Shown in pieces: positions 9,665 through 21,060 of a DNA stretch of 64,000 nt. Position 1 is the first letter of the stretch, and each line of letters begins with the position of its first letter. A program made the position numbers and the translations under genes. Under the pieces are notes generated by a model. The model ran no database searches. It was not told the DNA's origin and saw only the letters and a list, made by a program, of their open reading frames with translations. Location of the stretch: NCBI GenBank assembly GCA_963514095.1, contig OY741267.1, forward strand, positions 14,378,261 to 14,442,260. Direction: 5' to 3'. Source of the DNA: Eutrigla gurnardus. Taxonomy: Eukaryota > Chordata > Actinopteri > Perciformes > Triglidae.

Positions 9665-11754
9665 AATGGGATCCCCACCAACCCCATCACCCTCAACAGC
9701 AGGTCATCCTGGAGCACATAACCCTGTCTAATGTTTCCCACCTGACAGGAAGGCACCACCAAGTCATACAGGTCTTTCAGAGATGGATCCCCTCTCTGCT
9801 CCTGCACCAGGTCTGCACGAGAAACACAGAGATCACCCGGCACAGCAAAGGACAAAACTTTTGCTAGGTCCCTAGTTACCCCATTGTCAGGCAATGCTGC
9901 AGCCATGGCGCGAGTAACAGCACACACACCCGAGGGCGTTTCATCACCTTCCTCTGCTCGCTGCCGCACACCCATCAGTGCCACCGTGGGATCTGGTGGA
10001 GTTACCTCTAGAGGATTTAGAAAGGAACAACATGAAAAATCTATCTGTTCTGGATGAACTGATACCAGAGATGTAACAGCACCCCCTAGATGAGCTGAAA
10101 CAGGAGGACATGGCAGGTGTTGCTGCTCAACCTCTACTGAATCTTGAACTCTAGGTGTCAAAACAGGTCTTACATCATCTGGCCACATACGACCATCAGG
10201 TACCAGATCATTACCCAAGATTATGTCAACTCCCCTCACTGGAAGTTCGGCCCGCACAGCAACTTCCACCTCCTTCTGAAAGAAACCACAAGATAAAAAC
10301 ATCTTATGCACGGGAACAAAAAGGGTTTGAAGCGCCAAACTTCTACAGGGCACACAACCCCCTGTGTCTGACTGTGGAGAAAAAGGCAAGATGGCCTCCC
10401 TCACAAAAGTGTGCATGGCTCCTGAATCTCTCAACACTTTAACTGAGACTTCCTTGTCCCCACCCTTTAGCTTTACAGAACCATCAGAAATGAATATCTG
10501 ATAACACGAATCAGCCTCAGGGATGTCCCTTGTTTGTATTTTCATGTCAAAAGGTGCCATTAACTCCGAAGCTGAGGTCACAGGTTTATGTACTGATGCT
10601 ACCAACCCAGCTGATTTAACTTGTGCAGATTTATTTTTCCCACCCAGCATAGGACACTCTTTTTTCCAGTGACCCTTTTGACGACAGTAATGACACACAT
10701 CCATTCCTCCTTTACCATGAAGTTGTGGCTCCATCCATGGAAGCCCATTCATCCTCTGCGATTTGTCACCATTAAAGTGGGGTTTTTCCCTACACAATCT
10801 CTCCCCAAAAATACGTTTATGAGTCAAGACATATTCATCAGCTAAAACTGCTGCTTCACTGGGAGTGGTAACTTTACGCTCAGTGATATAAATGGCAATG
10901 TGGTCTGGTACGGCCTGTTTAAACTGTTCTACTAGTATCAGGTCACATAAAGTTGGAAATGTCTCTACCTCAGCTGCTTTACACCAACGATTAAAATGTA
11001 GTCCCAAATCCCTTGCAAATTCCACATATGTTTGTTTTCCCGTTTTTCTCCAGCTTCTGAACCTTTGGCGATACGCTTCAGCCACAAGCTCATAAGCTTT
11101 TAGCACAGCATCTTTTACCTTTGTGTAGACCTTGCACTCTTTCGCTGACATAAAAGAATACACCTCTTGTGCCTTTCCTGTGAAAACACACTGCAACATT
11201 AGTGTTTGCTCCTCATCAGGCCAACCTCTGACCTCAGCGACACGTTCAAACAGTGAAAAAAATGTCTCTACATCCCTTTCATCAAACTTGGGCACTAACC
11301 TTAAATCTTTAATTACATCAAAATTATTAACAGTTGCACCCTCTTTACCAGCAGCAGCAGGTAGCGCCCCTGCTTGAATCAACCCCAATTTCTGCTGCTC
11401 CACTTCCAGTTTCATTTGTTCCATCTTGTACTTCATTTTTTCTAGTTCTTGTTCATGTCCAAATTTCATCATTAATAATTCCTTTTGCTGTTCAAAGGTT
11501 AACCCAGGCACAGAAGTAGAAATACCACTCTTACCATCCTCTGTCTTCAAAACTCCTTCCTCCTCGAGATTTGTCTTCACAATACTCATGATGGTTTCCT
11601 TTGTGCGCCTGGCATCCACGACGAGTGCATAATGTTGTGCTAGTTTGAGCAGCTGTTCCTTTGTACATTGTTCTAAAACTTCACATGAAGGAGACTCAAT
11701 AAACTCATCTACAATAGTAGCCATATCTAAACCCAAATCTAGTAACCTAGACAC
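9652..11754 (-). CDS. Gag-protease polyprotein of the Gmr1-like element
   Basis: About 700 residues. An N-terminal helical region (residues 20-65) is followed by a coiled coil rich in Met/Glu/Lys/Gln (about 85-120). A SCAN/retro-Gag-like capsid domain covers about 140-330, with R.F..W...G..TYVEFARDL. One CCHC zinc knuckle (C-x2-C-x4-H-x4-C) lies near 352-368. An aspartic protease follows with DSGA at about 441-444 and an I-L-G-N-D block near 545. The ATG at 11754 is the first in frame and sits about 350 bp inside the 5' LTR. The last few residues diverge from the expected continuation into integrase, consistent with a frame break at about 9665. Confidence 0.85.
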   Translation of the reverse strand: MSRLLDLGLDMATIVDEFIESPSCEVLEQCTKEQLLKLAQHYALVVDARRTKETIMSIVKTNLEEEGVLKTEDGKSGISTSVPGLTFEQQKELLMMKFGHEQELEKMKYKMEQMKLEVEQQKLGLIQAGALPAAAGKEGATVNNFDVIKDLRLVPKFDERDVETFFSLFERVAEVRGWPDEEQTLMLQCVFTGKAQEVYSFMSAKECKVYTKVKDAVLKAYELVAEAYRQRFRSWRKTGKQTYVEFARDLGLHFNRWCKAAEVETFPTLCDLILVEQFKQAVPDHIAIYITERKVTTPSEAAVLADEYVLTHKRIFGERLCREKPHFNGDKSQRMNGLPWMEPQLHGKGGMDVCHYCRQKGHWKKECPMLGGKNKSAQVKSAGLVASVHKPVTSASELMAPFDMKIQTRDIPEADSCYQIFISDGSVKLKGGDKEVSVKVLRDSGAMHTFVREAILPFSPQSDTGGCVPCRSLALQTLFVPVHKMFLSCGFFQKEVEVAVRAELPVRGVDIILGNDLVPDGRMWPDDVRPVLTPRVQDSVEVEQQHLPCPPVSAHLGGAVTSLVSVHPEQIDFSCCSFLNPLEVTPPDPTVALMGVRQRAEEGDETPSGVCAVTRAMAAALPDNGVTRDLAKVLSFAVPGDLCVSRADLVQEQRGDPSLKDLYDLVVPSCQVGNIRQGYVLQDDLLLRVMGLVGIPLCKW

Positions 11755-12106
11755 AGAGAAACAACAAGTGACTCAAACACTGGGTCCCCCCCTTTACTGA
11801 CTGCCTAACCAGAAACTAGATAAACTCAACCCTAGTCTTCAGTGGCATTACTGGGTTCGCCAAAAGCCCTCCCAGGGTACCACCCAAAACAGTAAAGGCA
11901 AAAAAAACTGCAGCAGCCCCTCTATTAGTGACTGCTGCTACACCTAACAGAGGGGAACACCAGTGAAAACTTTGCCACAATTAACACTTACCAGTTTACC
12001 AAACTAGATGAACCAGCACCAAACTAAAGCTCTGCACTCTCACTGTGTAACTCTCCACCAAAACCACACTTAGTACACAAACCAGTGCTACCACAACCTT
12101 GGCTTT

Positions 12107-12119
12107 GGACGAGCCCCCA
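12107..12119 (-). other. Primer-binding site, tRNA-Pro type
   Basis: Three bases inside the 5' LTR the minus strand reads TGGGGGCTCGTCC. This matches the first 13 bases of the proline-tRNA primer-binding site known from gammaretroviruses. The match stops there. Confidence 0.7.
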
Positions 12120-12122
12120 TTT

Positions 12123-13479
12123 TGTCACGTTCCTTAATCAGGGAACCAGACAAAAAAGGTGGAGACCACACCAGACATATACTTTTTAAACAAAGAAGTT
12201 TATTAAACAACTCAAAAAGAAAAGGAATCAGTAATCGATAGTGTTTTATGGATGCGTGTCTGTAAGTAGTGATGTTATGGTTTGCGTCGAGGCTTCGAGG
12301 CATGTGTCGAGAATTTCGGCTCCTCCCCCAGCGAAGCTCCGTGTCGAGATCTGATTCACCTCGGCAAAATGACGTAGCATATGACGAGCGAGGCTTCGTT
12401 TCGGGCTACTTTTTCGCGATACAGGTACCGCGGTGATACAGGTTTACAATTGGCGGGACATTATGACTATAAAAATGCCTCATACACGAATACTAACTCG
12501 TGGGCATATCAGTATTCTTATTAATTATTCTTATATATTCTTATACATCATTATTATAAAAATGGGCACATTATCAAAGCATTGTAGGTTCAAATCCAAG
12601 GTGGAATTGCAGTGTAGGCCTACCACTTTGACTAATATATCACTTTATCATTATTATTATTATTATACATCATTATTGTAATTATTACTACTGCTGGCCA
12701 TACTACAAAGAGGCAGTGGTGTTGTGGTTAAGAAGTTGGACTTTGCAAGTTCAAATCTAGGATAGAGCTGCAACGATCCACCCCCATGCATCTATTACAA
12801 ATTATTATTATTATATATCATTATAAGTATTACTCCTATCTCATGTTTCGGGTGGTGTAGTGTCTAAGGACTGAGACACATTATCCAAGTGTTGTAGGTT
12901 CAAATCCAAGTCTGTGGTTTACCAAATGACTTATTTTCAGTTCAGAACTATTTATGAAAGGCACAATCACACACATGTATCACCAAGATGACTTTAATTC
13001 TCAAATGATTTGATGTTGGATCGGCACATATAGCAAACAATTTATGTTAGGTTGACTGGAAACTCTTTTACTTTCTTCATAATTTCATTCACCACTAGGG
13101 GTCCCTAGCATACATATTTGAAGCTTTGGGGTCGAACCACTTTGGTGGTTCATCTGGCAACGAAGCTTTGATGTTTCATGAGGCTTCATCTCACCATCAC
13201 TATCTGTAAGTGAGGTGGCTGAATGTGTATGTATGGGTGTGTGGATGCAAAAACCTATAATTAACCCAAAATAATCCATTACCCAGAACACCAGGACCCA
13301 AACAGTCCCCACACCATGTGCGAGATCCAAACCAGACCAAAGGCAGAGAGAGACTGCGTAGCCGGAGCAGAGTACTTCTGCTCAGGCCTAGTGGCCACAC
13401 CCACACCTTGCCAGGTGCCAGCCATTCAGCCTGATGAGCAGGCAGCACCAGGACTGGGAGGAATCTCCTCCCTCCGTCA
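12123..13479 (-). repeat. 5' LTR of the Gmr1-like element, interrupted
   Basis: The LTR occupies 12123-12266 and resumes at 13211, after the second copy of the 8-bp target site (13203-13210). Removing the insert and one copy of its target duplication leaves 413 bp, equal to the partner LTR. Confidence 0.9.
12267..13202. mobile_element. 936-bp nonautonomous hAT element inside the LTR
   Basis: The ends are TAGTGATG and CATCACTA, and an exact 8-bp target duplication TCTGTAAG flanks it (12259-12266 and 13203-13210). The subterminal regions are rich in CGAGGCTTCG / GAAGCTT words. The interior holds three tRNA-like B-box motifs: GGTTCAAATCC at about 12588 and 12898, and a related AGTTCAAATC at about 12750. 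(ATT)n runs lie between them. There is no transposase. Confidence 0.88.
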
Positions 13480-14287
13480 CACTACCAAAAATGACGGTAG
13501 TCATGCTTTGTAGCAGGTGCATCCATACTTTTGATGTTGTGCCTGATGTATGCATATACATTAAACAGAGATCCCAAACACAAGTTGGGTTTCATCTTTG
13601 TTGATACTACAAACAGAAATGTTCTGTGTGTTATTTTTTTCAAATTTCAAAAGAGACAAATAAAAGAAGCAAAAATGAGTATGCAGTAGTTCAGAATCTT
13701 AACTGAAACAACGTGTACCAGATCCTGATCTTGAGATGAACAGACAACAAAGAAAAACAGATAATCAAAAGAGGACTCGAGGTAGAGGACAGTGGACCAG
13801 TAAAAGAGAATATATCCTGGTTGCTGCAGGAAATGTTGTCGGCCTGGGCAACGTGTGGAGATTTCCTTATCTCTGCTATAAGAATGGTGGAGGTGAGTAC
13901 ATACAAAGAGGAGAGGAAAATAGGTGCTGTGTTTTAAAACTGTGGTTTGTATTTGTGCTGTAGGAATTGGATTTGGACAACTGATAATCACACTATTTGC
14001 CTCCATCTACGTTTTAATTGAAGCTTGGTCTATCTTCTACCTGGTGTTCTCATTCAGATCCCAGCTCCCCTGGGTCAGCTGTGAGAACTCCTGGAATACA
14101 GGTAAGGCTATGAAGTTAACTTTAATTTATTAAAGCATAAAAGTTGGATAGCATCTAACTTAATGGTCACAGCATTTAAACTAAAACACAGTGGTCAGTT
14201 ATGAGAAATGTTGATTTTATCTGACATAAAGACTCACTGAAATGATAAGCCACCAGCTCACGACATTAACATTTATAAGGTCTTTAA

Positions 14288-14819
14288 AGTCCCAGTCGGC
14301 AAGTCCGGCGGATCGAGGGCACTCTGTCAGATTTGAATTTTACAACTCTCACGCTCCTCCCAACGACCACCGAGCTCCTTCCCTTCGACTCCGTGTCCTT
14401 TGAAATCCCTTAGATCAAGCCACCTTTGAAACGCGGGTCCGATGTTGACTCTGGTTTTATCACGTTTTTTTTTCCTTTTCCTATTTTTTCCTGGTTTTCT
14501 TTTCCTTGGTTGTTTTGGACCTCCTCGTTTCGGTTTTTAACGAGGAATTGGAAGCTTGTTGCTACGTCCCTCTGCCTCCCCCCGTAAAAGTGGTATGACC
14601 CGAGGGGAGAGGGGCTCTGTGTGTGCACGAACACAGCCCTGCGTGCTGATTGGACAGGATGATCCGGGCTGTGTCGATTTTTTCCAAAACAAACAACAGG
14701 CTCTACGTGCATGTGGAGGTGCGCTTTTTTTTCCTAAAACCGGATGATTTATGTTGTTCTATCGGAGCATAGTGTCGACTTCGGTGAATATGATCAAAAA
14801 AATGTTGCCGACTGGGACT
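14288..14819. mobile_element. piggyBac-like MITE in copy A intron 3
   Basis: Terminal inverted repeats AGTCCCAGTCGGCAA / TTGCCGACTGGGACT are flanked by TTAA on both sides (14284-14287 and 14820-14823), the piggyBac target duplication. The 532-bp body is GC-richer than the intron and has no transposase. Confidence 0.8.
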
Positions 14820-16971
14820 TTAATTCACTTGGTCTCAATAAAATCTCTGTTTGTCCCTTAACTCAGCAAACTGTGTTGGTGTTCAGTCTTTAACTTCATC
14901 TGATGTGAGTGCAAATCAGACCAACACCACCTCTGCTGCAACTGAGTTCTGGGAGTGAGTGTGACTTAATTATCTCCAAATGATCCATAACAGAATAATG
15001 ATTAATACTGAATATATGTTTAAGCATTACATTTTGATCCTATTTGAATGCAACTTTGCAAAATGCAAAACATCCAGAGACTTCAATTAAAGAAAACAGG
15101 GAATAGCTCAAATATGTGACTCATCATAATGTCATATAATATAAATGATGTTTTAAAGGCAACACTGTTGGAAATTATCCTGAACATTTGGCTTTTGTGG
15201 TTCATTAAAATATGAATTGATCATCAAGTAAACTTAATGATCTACATATCCTTACCAATCTTGTACCATTACAGCATGTGTTGTTGCATTATGTGTACCT
15301 CCATCTCCTCAGACGGCGGGTGCTGGGCATGTCTGGAGGCATTGAGGAACTGGGCAGTATGAGATGGGAACTGGCCTTGTGTCTTCTGGCCTGCTGGGTG
15401 TTCTGCTACTTTAGTATCTGGAAAGGAGTCAGATCTTCTGGAAAGGTCAGTGGAAACATTTCAAATATGTATGTATTTTTGCTGCATTTCATTGTTAATA
15501 AAATTCAACATTTTTCTTTGTATATAAGGTAGCCTATTTCACAGCCACGTTCCCCTACGTAATGCTCCTGGTGCTGCTCATCAGAGGTATGACCCTACCT
15601 GGAGCTCAGGAAGGGATCTACTACTACCTATATCCAGACCTGAACCGCCTAGCTAACCTTGAGGTGACCCGTCCATTCAAACCCCACTTTAGAATTACTT
15701 TGGTATCATTAAAGAGGCTAGAAATTCAAATCTGTGTAGAGAAGGTATTTATTGAGAATATATGATGCTTCAAATTAATGAGGTTATATGACACCCAACC
15801 CTGTCTCAAGGAAAAAGTATTTACACCTGTTTTGATTGACCATACTAGAGACAAAAAGACTGCAGTCATATCTTCCTTCTGACTAAATCACACTGCATCA
15901 AATGGTGGATAAGGTTGCACACTTTTGAAGATGTGGGATGGTTTGTGTTGGGTTGGGTCCATTTGCTGGCAAATGGTTGGCTGGCAATTAAGTGGTATCC
16001 TCCATTTTCTTTTGTTGGATCATTACAATGTAATCCTTTCTTTGTTGTATCATCCATTCTGAAAAATGACCTGGATTAGGTCCTCTATTTATCAGACATC
16101 TCTTAGTTACTTCTAGGAATCACACTGAATGTTAAAATAGAAGTTCTGCTTCAACATATAATACACCTTTTCTTATATTACAGGTCTGGAGAGAAGCCGG
16201 TTCTCAAATATTGTTCTCCTACAGTCTGACTATTGGGACTCTAAATGTCCTGTCTAGCTATAATGATTACAACAACAACTGTTACAAGTATGTATGAATC
16301 CGTATTAGTAAATGTTACTATGTTGGTTTTGAAGGTTTTGTCAGATTGCAGATTCATTGATTTGATATTAAATCCATTGACCGAAAAGACATTTGCAAGT
16401 ATGTCGTCTCTAATCTCCTCTTTTTGACAAGGGCCTATTGTGTTTCTGGGACCTTTAGGGACTGTTTTTGGCTCTGTCTGCTAAACAGTGGGACCAGTTT
16501 TGTTGCTGGGTTTGTCATCTTCTCTGTACTCGGATTCATGGCTCAGAAACAGGGTGTTACTGTTGATGCTGTGGCTGAGTCAGGTAAAGATCTTTTAGGA
16601 CAAATTGTTGAAATTATAGCTATTGCATCAAAATCCATACAGTAAACATAACATTTTCTTTCTTAAGAAGAAATGTATTTAATTTATTTAATTTACATTC
16701 ACAGGTCCAGGTTTGGCCTTCATTGCTTACCCTCAGGCAACAGCCATGATGCCTTTGCCACAGTTCTGGACTGTCTGCTTCTTCCTGATGCTCATTCCAC
16801 TGACTGTTGACTCACATGTAAGGAGTTTTTGTTGTTTTACCTATAGATTAGTTACTAATTGAATGCAGTGCAACAATAAATAATTTTCTCATTGTACTTC
16901 ATCCTCAGTTTGTTGTAGTCGAGGGTTTCATAACCTCATTAAGCGACTTATGTCCGAAGCTGTTTCATAAA

Positions 16972-17959
16972 CAGTGTTGGGCAAGTTACTTCAAAAGCGT
17001 AATGCATTATTTATTACTTGTTACTGTCATTTCAAAGTAACTAGTTACATTACAATATTACTGTCTTTGAATTGTAAGGCATTACACTACTTTTACATTA
17101 CTTTTGCATTACTTTTCGCCAAAATAAAAGGAAATATGGATTTTATGTTCTCAATAGAACTTCTTGTGTTCAATGCAGCTCATTACACAGCAGGATGGGA
17201 TGTTTTTCGCTTCAAAATAAAAGAACGAAAACCGGAAAATGACTCGTATCCATCCCGTTATTCGTTTTAAAAACGGAAAACGAGAAACGGAAAATCACTC
17301 GTTAACTGATATTAGTTATTGTGTTCATGAATGGGATTCGGGTATGAAATAACAGGGCCATTTTTCATTCCAGATTTGCCGTTCGTCTTTTTTAATGACC
17401 CTGAAGGCGCTGTATGCTGTGAAATTACCTGAAAGCCTACCTGAGACATTTAGAGGAGCTCTAAAACACTGTGCATAAACGCTCTGACAGCGTCTGACGC
17501 TCGCGTTTTGAAATAAACCTACTGTTTTAAACTCGCACCAAAAGCGTTATGACGCGGACATAAAAGCGGTTCAAAACCGACGGGGAGAATCGGAGCCTCC
17601 GCCTCCTTGCCGCCGCCCCTCAGCTGTTGATCCTCGGTGTGCCGGGTCGGCTGCGCTCTGACCGACCGGGAGCCGCTCCGTGAGTCGGTGTCCAGCTCAT
17701 GGAGCCTGCTAACAACAGCGCTTAATTAACATAGTGTAGAGTCACACGGACCGGCTTTCACACTTTTCCAAAAGTGGAGCGTATGCCCATCTCGCGATCG
17801 CGAATGTAGAGTCAATTGATTTCGGGTTTAAAATGCATTGTAACGCGCGTTACTGAGATTTGTACCGAGTAAAATATTACCATTTTTTTTTTGTAATGCC
17901 TTACATTACCGCGTTACAGCAAAACGCATTACGTTTGTAACGCGTTACTCCCAACACTG
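16972..17959. mobile_element. hAT element inserted in exon 10 of SLC6 copy A
   Basis: The ends are CAGTGTTGGGCAAGTTACT and ...AACGCGTTACTCCCAACACTG. An exact 8-bp target duplication TTCATAAA lies at 16964-16971 and 17960-17967. Subtracting the element and one TTCATAAA restores the 138-bp exon length seen in copies B and C. The element is 988 bp and encodes no transposase. Confidence 0.92.
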
Positions 17960-18559
17960 TTCATAAACCACGAAGACGTGAGCTGCTCGTCCTTTTCGTC
18001 TGTTCATTCTTCTTCCTCATAAATCTGATGTTGGTCACTGAGGTAGTACAATATTTCCATGGGGGCACTATTGTCACAAAATGTTTTTAAAACCATTTCT
18101 CACAATTAAATCTAATTTCCTCCTACTGCAGGGAGGGATTTACATCTTCATGTTTGTTGATTATTATGGTGCTTCCAGAGCTTGCCTGTATTTCGTGGCT
18201 TTATCCGAGTGTCTGGCTCCGGCTTGGATTTTCGGTGTGTAATAATCTATATTATATCCCTTTTTCATGATATGATCTAATTGTATTTTTCTGTGCTTCA
18301 AATCAATCAAGTCAATAATTAGTTGTTTTTATTAGGCTACCATAGTCAAAACGTAGGATTAATAATAATGCTGCTAATTTGAGCGGTGTCTATGATTTAA
18401 TTAGATAGCTTCTCTCCAATGTACGAAACAGGAATAATGTACAGTGAATTTCTATCAGGTGCTGATCGCTTACTTAACATCATTGAGGACATGACAGGAC
18501 AGAGACCATCTGTATTCTTCAAACTGTGCTGGAAATACATCATTCCTCTGCTGTGACTG

Positions 18560-18999
18560 GTGAGTAAGTTTTACAGAAACAAAATGTAGTTGTATTGCTT
18601 GGATAACAAGACTCTGAGTCTAAAACTAAATACAAATAACAGCTGAGGAAGACACGGATGGGATTAGTTTTGCAGACAGTGGGTCATAAAACAACGCATT
18701 GGACAAATTGTTGATGAGTGTTGATGGCGCTACAGACACAATAAAGGGGTCACCAAAGATATCAACACTCATCATGATGAGGATATGATTTAACCAAATT
18801 ACATGGCAAGCCATTTAATAGTTAAGGAGACATGTCACTGAAAACAAAATATTTCAAAATCATCATGCTGGCCACATTTATGGTCCCCTCTGGGAAAATG
18901 TCAGGTTAATCCATCCAGTACTTGCTGAGACATTTCAGGTCGAACCAAAGTGGATTGATGACCAAAATTGTCATGCTGCTAGTGCAACAGGAACTGTGG
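18560..18999. other. Copy A intron 12 remnant
   Basis: Intronic, AT-rich sequence with two nearby inverted words (gatgagtgttgatg / catcaacactcat type at about 18712-18776). I see no exon. Confidence 0.4.
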
Positions 19000-21060
19000 G
19001 TTAAGGGCGTGTTGCGACAACGCCACCTTTAGGAATTTCACCCACAGGTTCAAATCAAGGCGAGAGACGTGTTCCAGAAAGAAAATAATCATTTTATTTA
19101 ACAATTCAAAAAGAGAACTACAATAAACCATCATATTATATTATGTTGTCGTGGTCACCAGGAATTTAGATCAGGAGCACGATAAACTAACCCACTGTGC
19201 CTGTCCAACAGATTAAAGAGAATTTTAGTATAATCACGCCATGTGGCGCGAGCAGTCACTGGTGACCAGACAAGCAATGGTCACTAATAAAACACCACTT
19301 GATGTTGACCATTACTTAAAATCACAATTAGCTGCAGCTTATGGTTGTCAGGGGTCCGGCGACTATGGCCTTCAACATGTTACGATGTATATATTGAACC
19401 TTGTGCAAGTCCTCCACAGGGAAAACATTGTATTATGCCCCGGTACAGGGAGGAGCCTTCACAACCTGGTAGACCACTGAACTCCAGAGATCCTGGATTT
19501 TGTTGTAGCCTCTAACGCTACGGTCCCGCAGGTACATCAACTCACCCACGGGCAAAGGCACATCACAGAACCACTGATCATGCTGCCCCTACCATCGGCC
19601 AGCAGCAGCCAACAGTCCTGTACCTCGCCTGGTACTGGGTCCTAGACTCGACCCAGGAGAAATTCCACAGGAAGCCAAGGTCCCTGCCCACACATCAGAT
19701 AAAAAGGAGACTCACCAGTGCCCTGAAGAGGGGTAGTGTTCTAACAGAAAACCACGTGTGGCTAGCAGAACACCCAGTCTTATTTCTTCGAAGCTGGAAA
19801 GGCATGTAAAACGTTGTGGAGAGGTCAATTTAACTGCTTGCATTGACCATTACCTGCAGGATGGTAAGGGGTAAGGTGAGATTTTGCAACGTCATACAGG
19901 CAGCAGAGCTGACCGATCAAGGAGCTACCAAACTCCTTCCTTGGTCTGAGTGCAGGCGACTTGGAAGACCAAACTTGTAAAACCACTAAGAAAGCAGGAC
20001 CTGAGGCCCGGTACAGGGAATTTACTGAACACGTAAATCATAACCAGAACACTCTCTGTGCACTGTGGAGTCTATGGCCAGGACAGGATCCCATTCAGCT
20101 TAGAAGCAAGCAGGTGGCTCATAAAACTACGCAGCACACGTCCAGAGTCCTTGGTGACTTGGCAGTGCCTACACTCTTGGACCCACTGCTTTATGTCTGA
20201 AGACATACCCAGCCAGTAGGACACACACAGATGTGCTGGTACCATCACCAGACTGGAACGTTATCAATCAGTGGTATATCATGTAAGGGAGATCTTTACA
20301 GCCCAAGTCACTGTCCTGGGCAGAGATGACTGAATGATATTGTTACAGCACAGCCCTTACATCTGTGTAAGATCCTGCAGTTTTCCAGGAAAAGAAGACA
20401 CAGCACCAGAGGGGTCTTTAATAACGAGAATATTGGGGCATCAATTAATCCTGCTCCAGGTTGCCAATATACGGAATGTCTAATACATTAGCGGCTCACG
20501 ACTGTAGACAATGGCAAGACTGAAAGTCATCATGGTCCCAAGGGCAAGAAAGAAAGTTTCATTAACTGTGGACACCACAGAACCAGTATCCACCAGAGCA
20601 AGACATCAATATTTGGACAAGAAGCAATCAACCCATTCATTACACCTTCCTAAGAGCCCCTTAAGTGGGAAGAGTCAGAAAACTTGCCAATGTTTGAGTT
20701 CTTGCCAGCATCCAAGTTAGCACAGTCACAAAGGGGAACCTGCTCAGGATCACTTTCCTGAGCAGAATGGCCCAGCTGCTAGCACCTTCTACAGGGCCCC
20801 CCACAAGAAGCTCGACTTTGGTAGTGAGGGACCTGCAGGAAGGCTATTGTTTGAGTTTTCTGGTTAAGCTACTGCTGTTGATGCAGATCCATGAATTCAC
20901 CCAAATCTGGGATTCAAAGAGAAACATGTGGGGCTGGGTCGAAACAACCCTGCACCCTGTGCTAAAAGTTCATGAACTGAAGGAAAGGAAGGGCTACGCC
21001 TCCAAGCACCACCTGGGAGATCCTCCCTCTCCCACCTAATAGCCTCACGTGTACATCCAA
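19000..21060 (-). mobile_element. Decayed Ty3/Gypsy element fragment
   Basis: On the minus strand, 20120-20225 encodes a YWLGMSSDIKQWV...CRHC segment, the integrase zinc-binding region. The stretch 19460-19570 encodes GELMYLRDRSVRG..KIQDLW, the integrase C-terminal block. Both are broken by stops. Sequence toward 20500-21050 has gag-like composition. The left edge (about 19013, cgttgcgacaacgcc) may be an LTR end. It occupies the place of exon 13 of copy A. Confidence 0.6.

Larger units (their letters stand above)
6393..13479 (-). mobile_element. Full-length Ty3/Gypsy retrotransposon, Gmr1-like (integrase before RT)
   Basis: The element reads right to left: 5' LTR (12123-13479, carrying a nested hAT), primer-binding site, gag-protease (11754-9652), integrase (9664-8603), reverse transcriptase-RNase H (8628-6946), polypurine tract, 3' LTR (6393-6805). 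CACTAC flanks both outer ends (6387-6392 and 13480-13485) as a target duplication. Without the nested insert and its duplicated 8 bp, both LTRs are 413 bp and look identical, so insertion was recent. Integrase upstream of RT is unusual for Ty3/Gypsy and is the hallmark reported for Gmr1 of Atlantic cod. Two frame breaks separate the three frames. No envelope-like frame is present. Confidence 0.9.
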
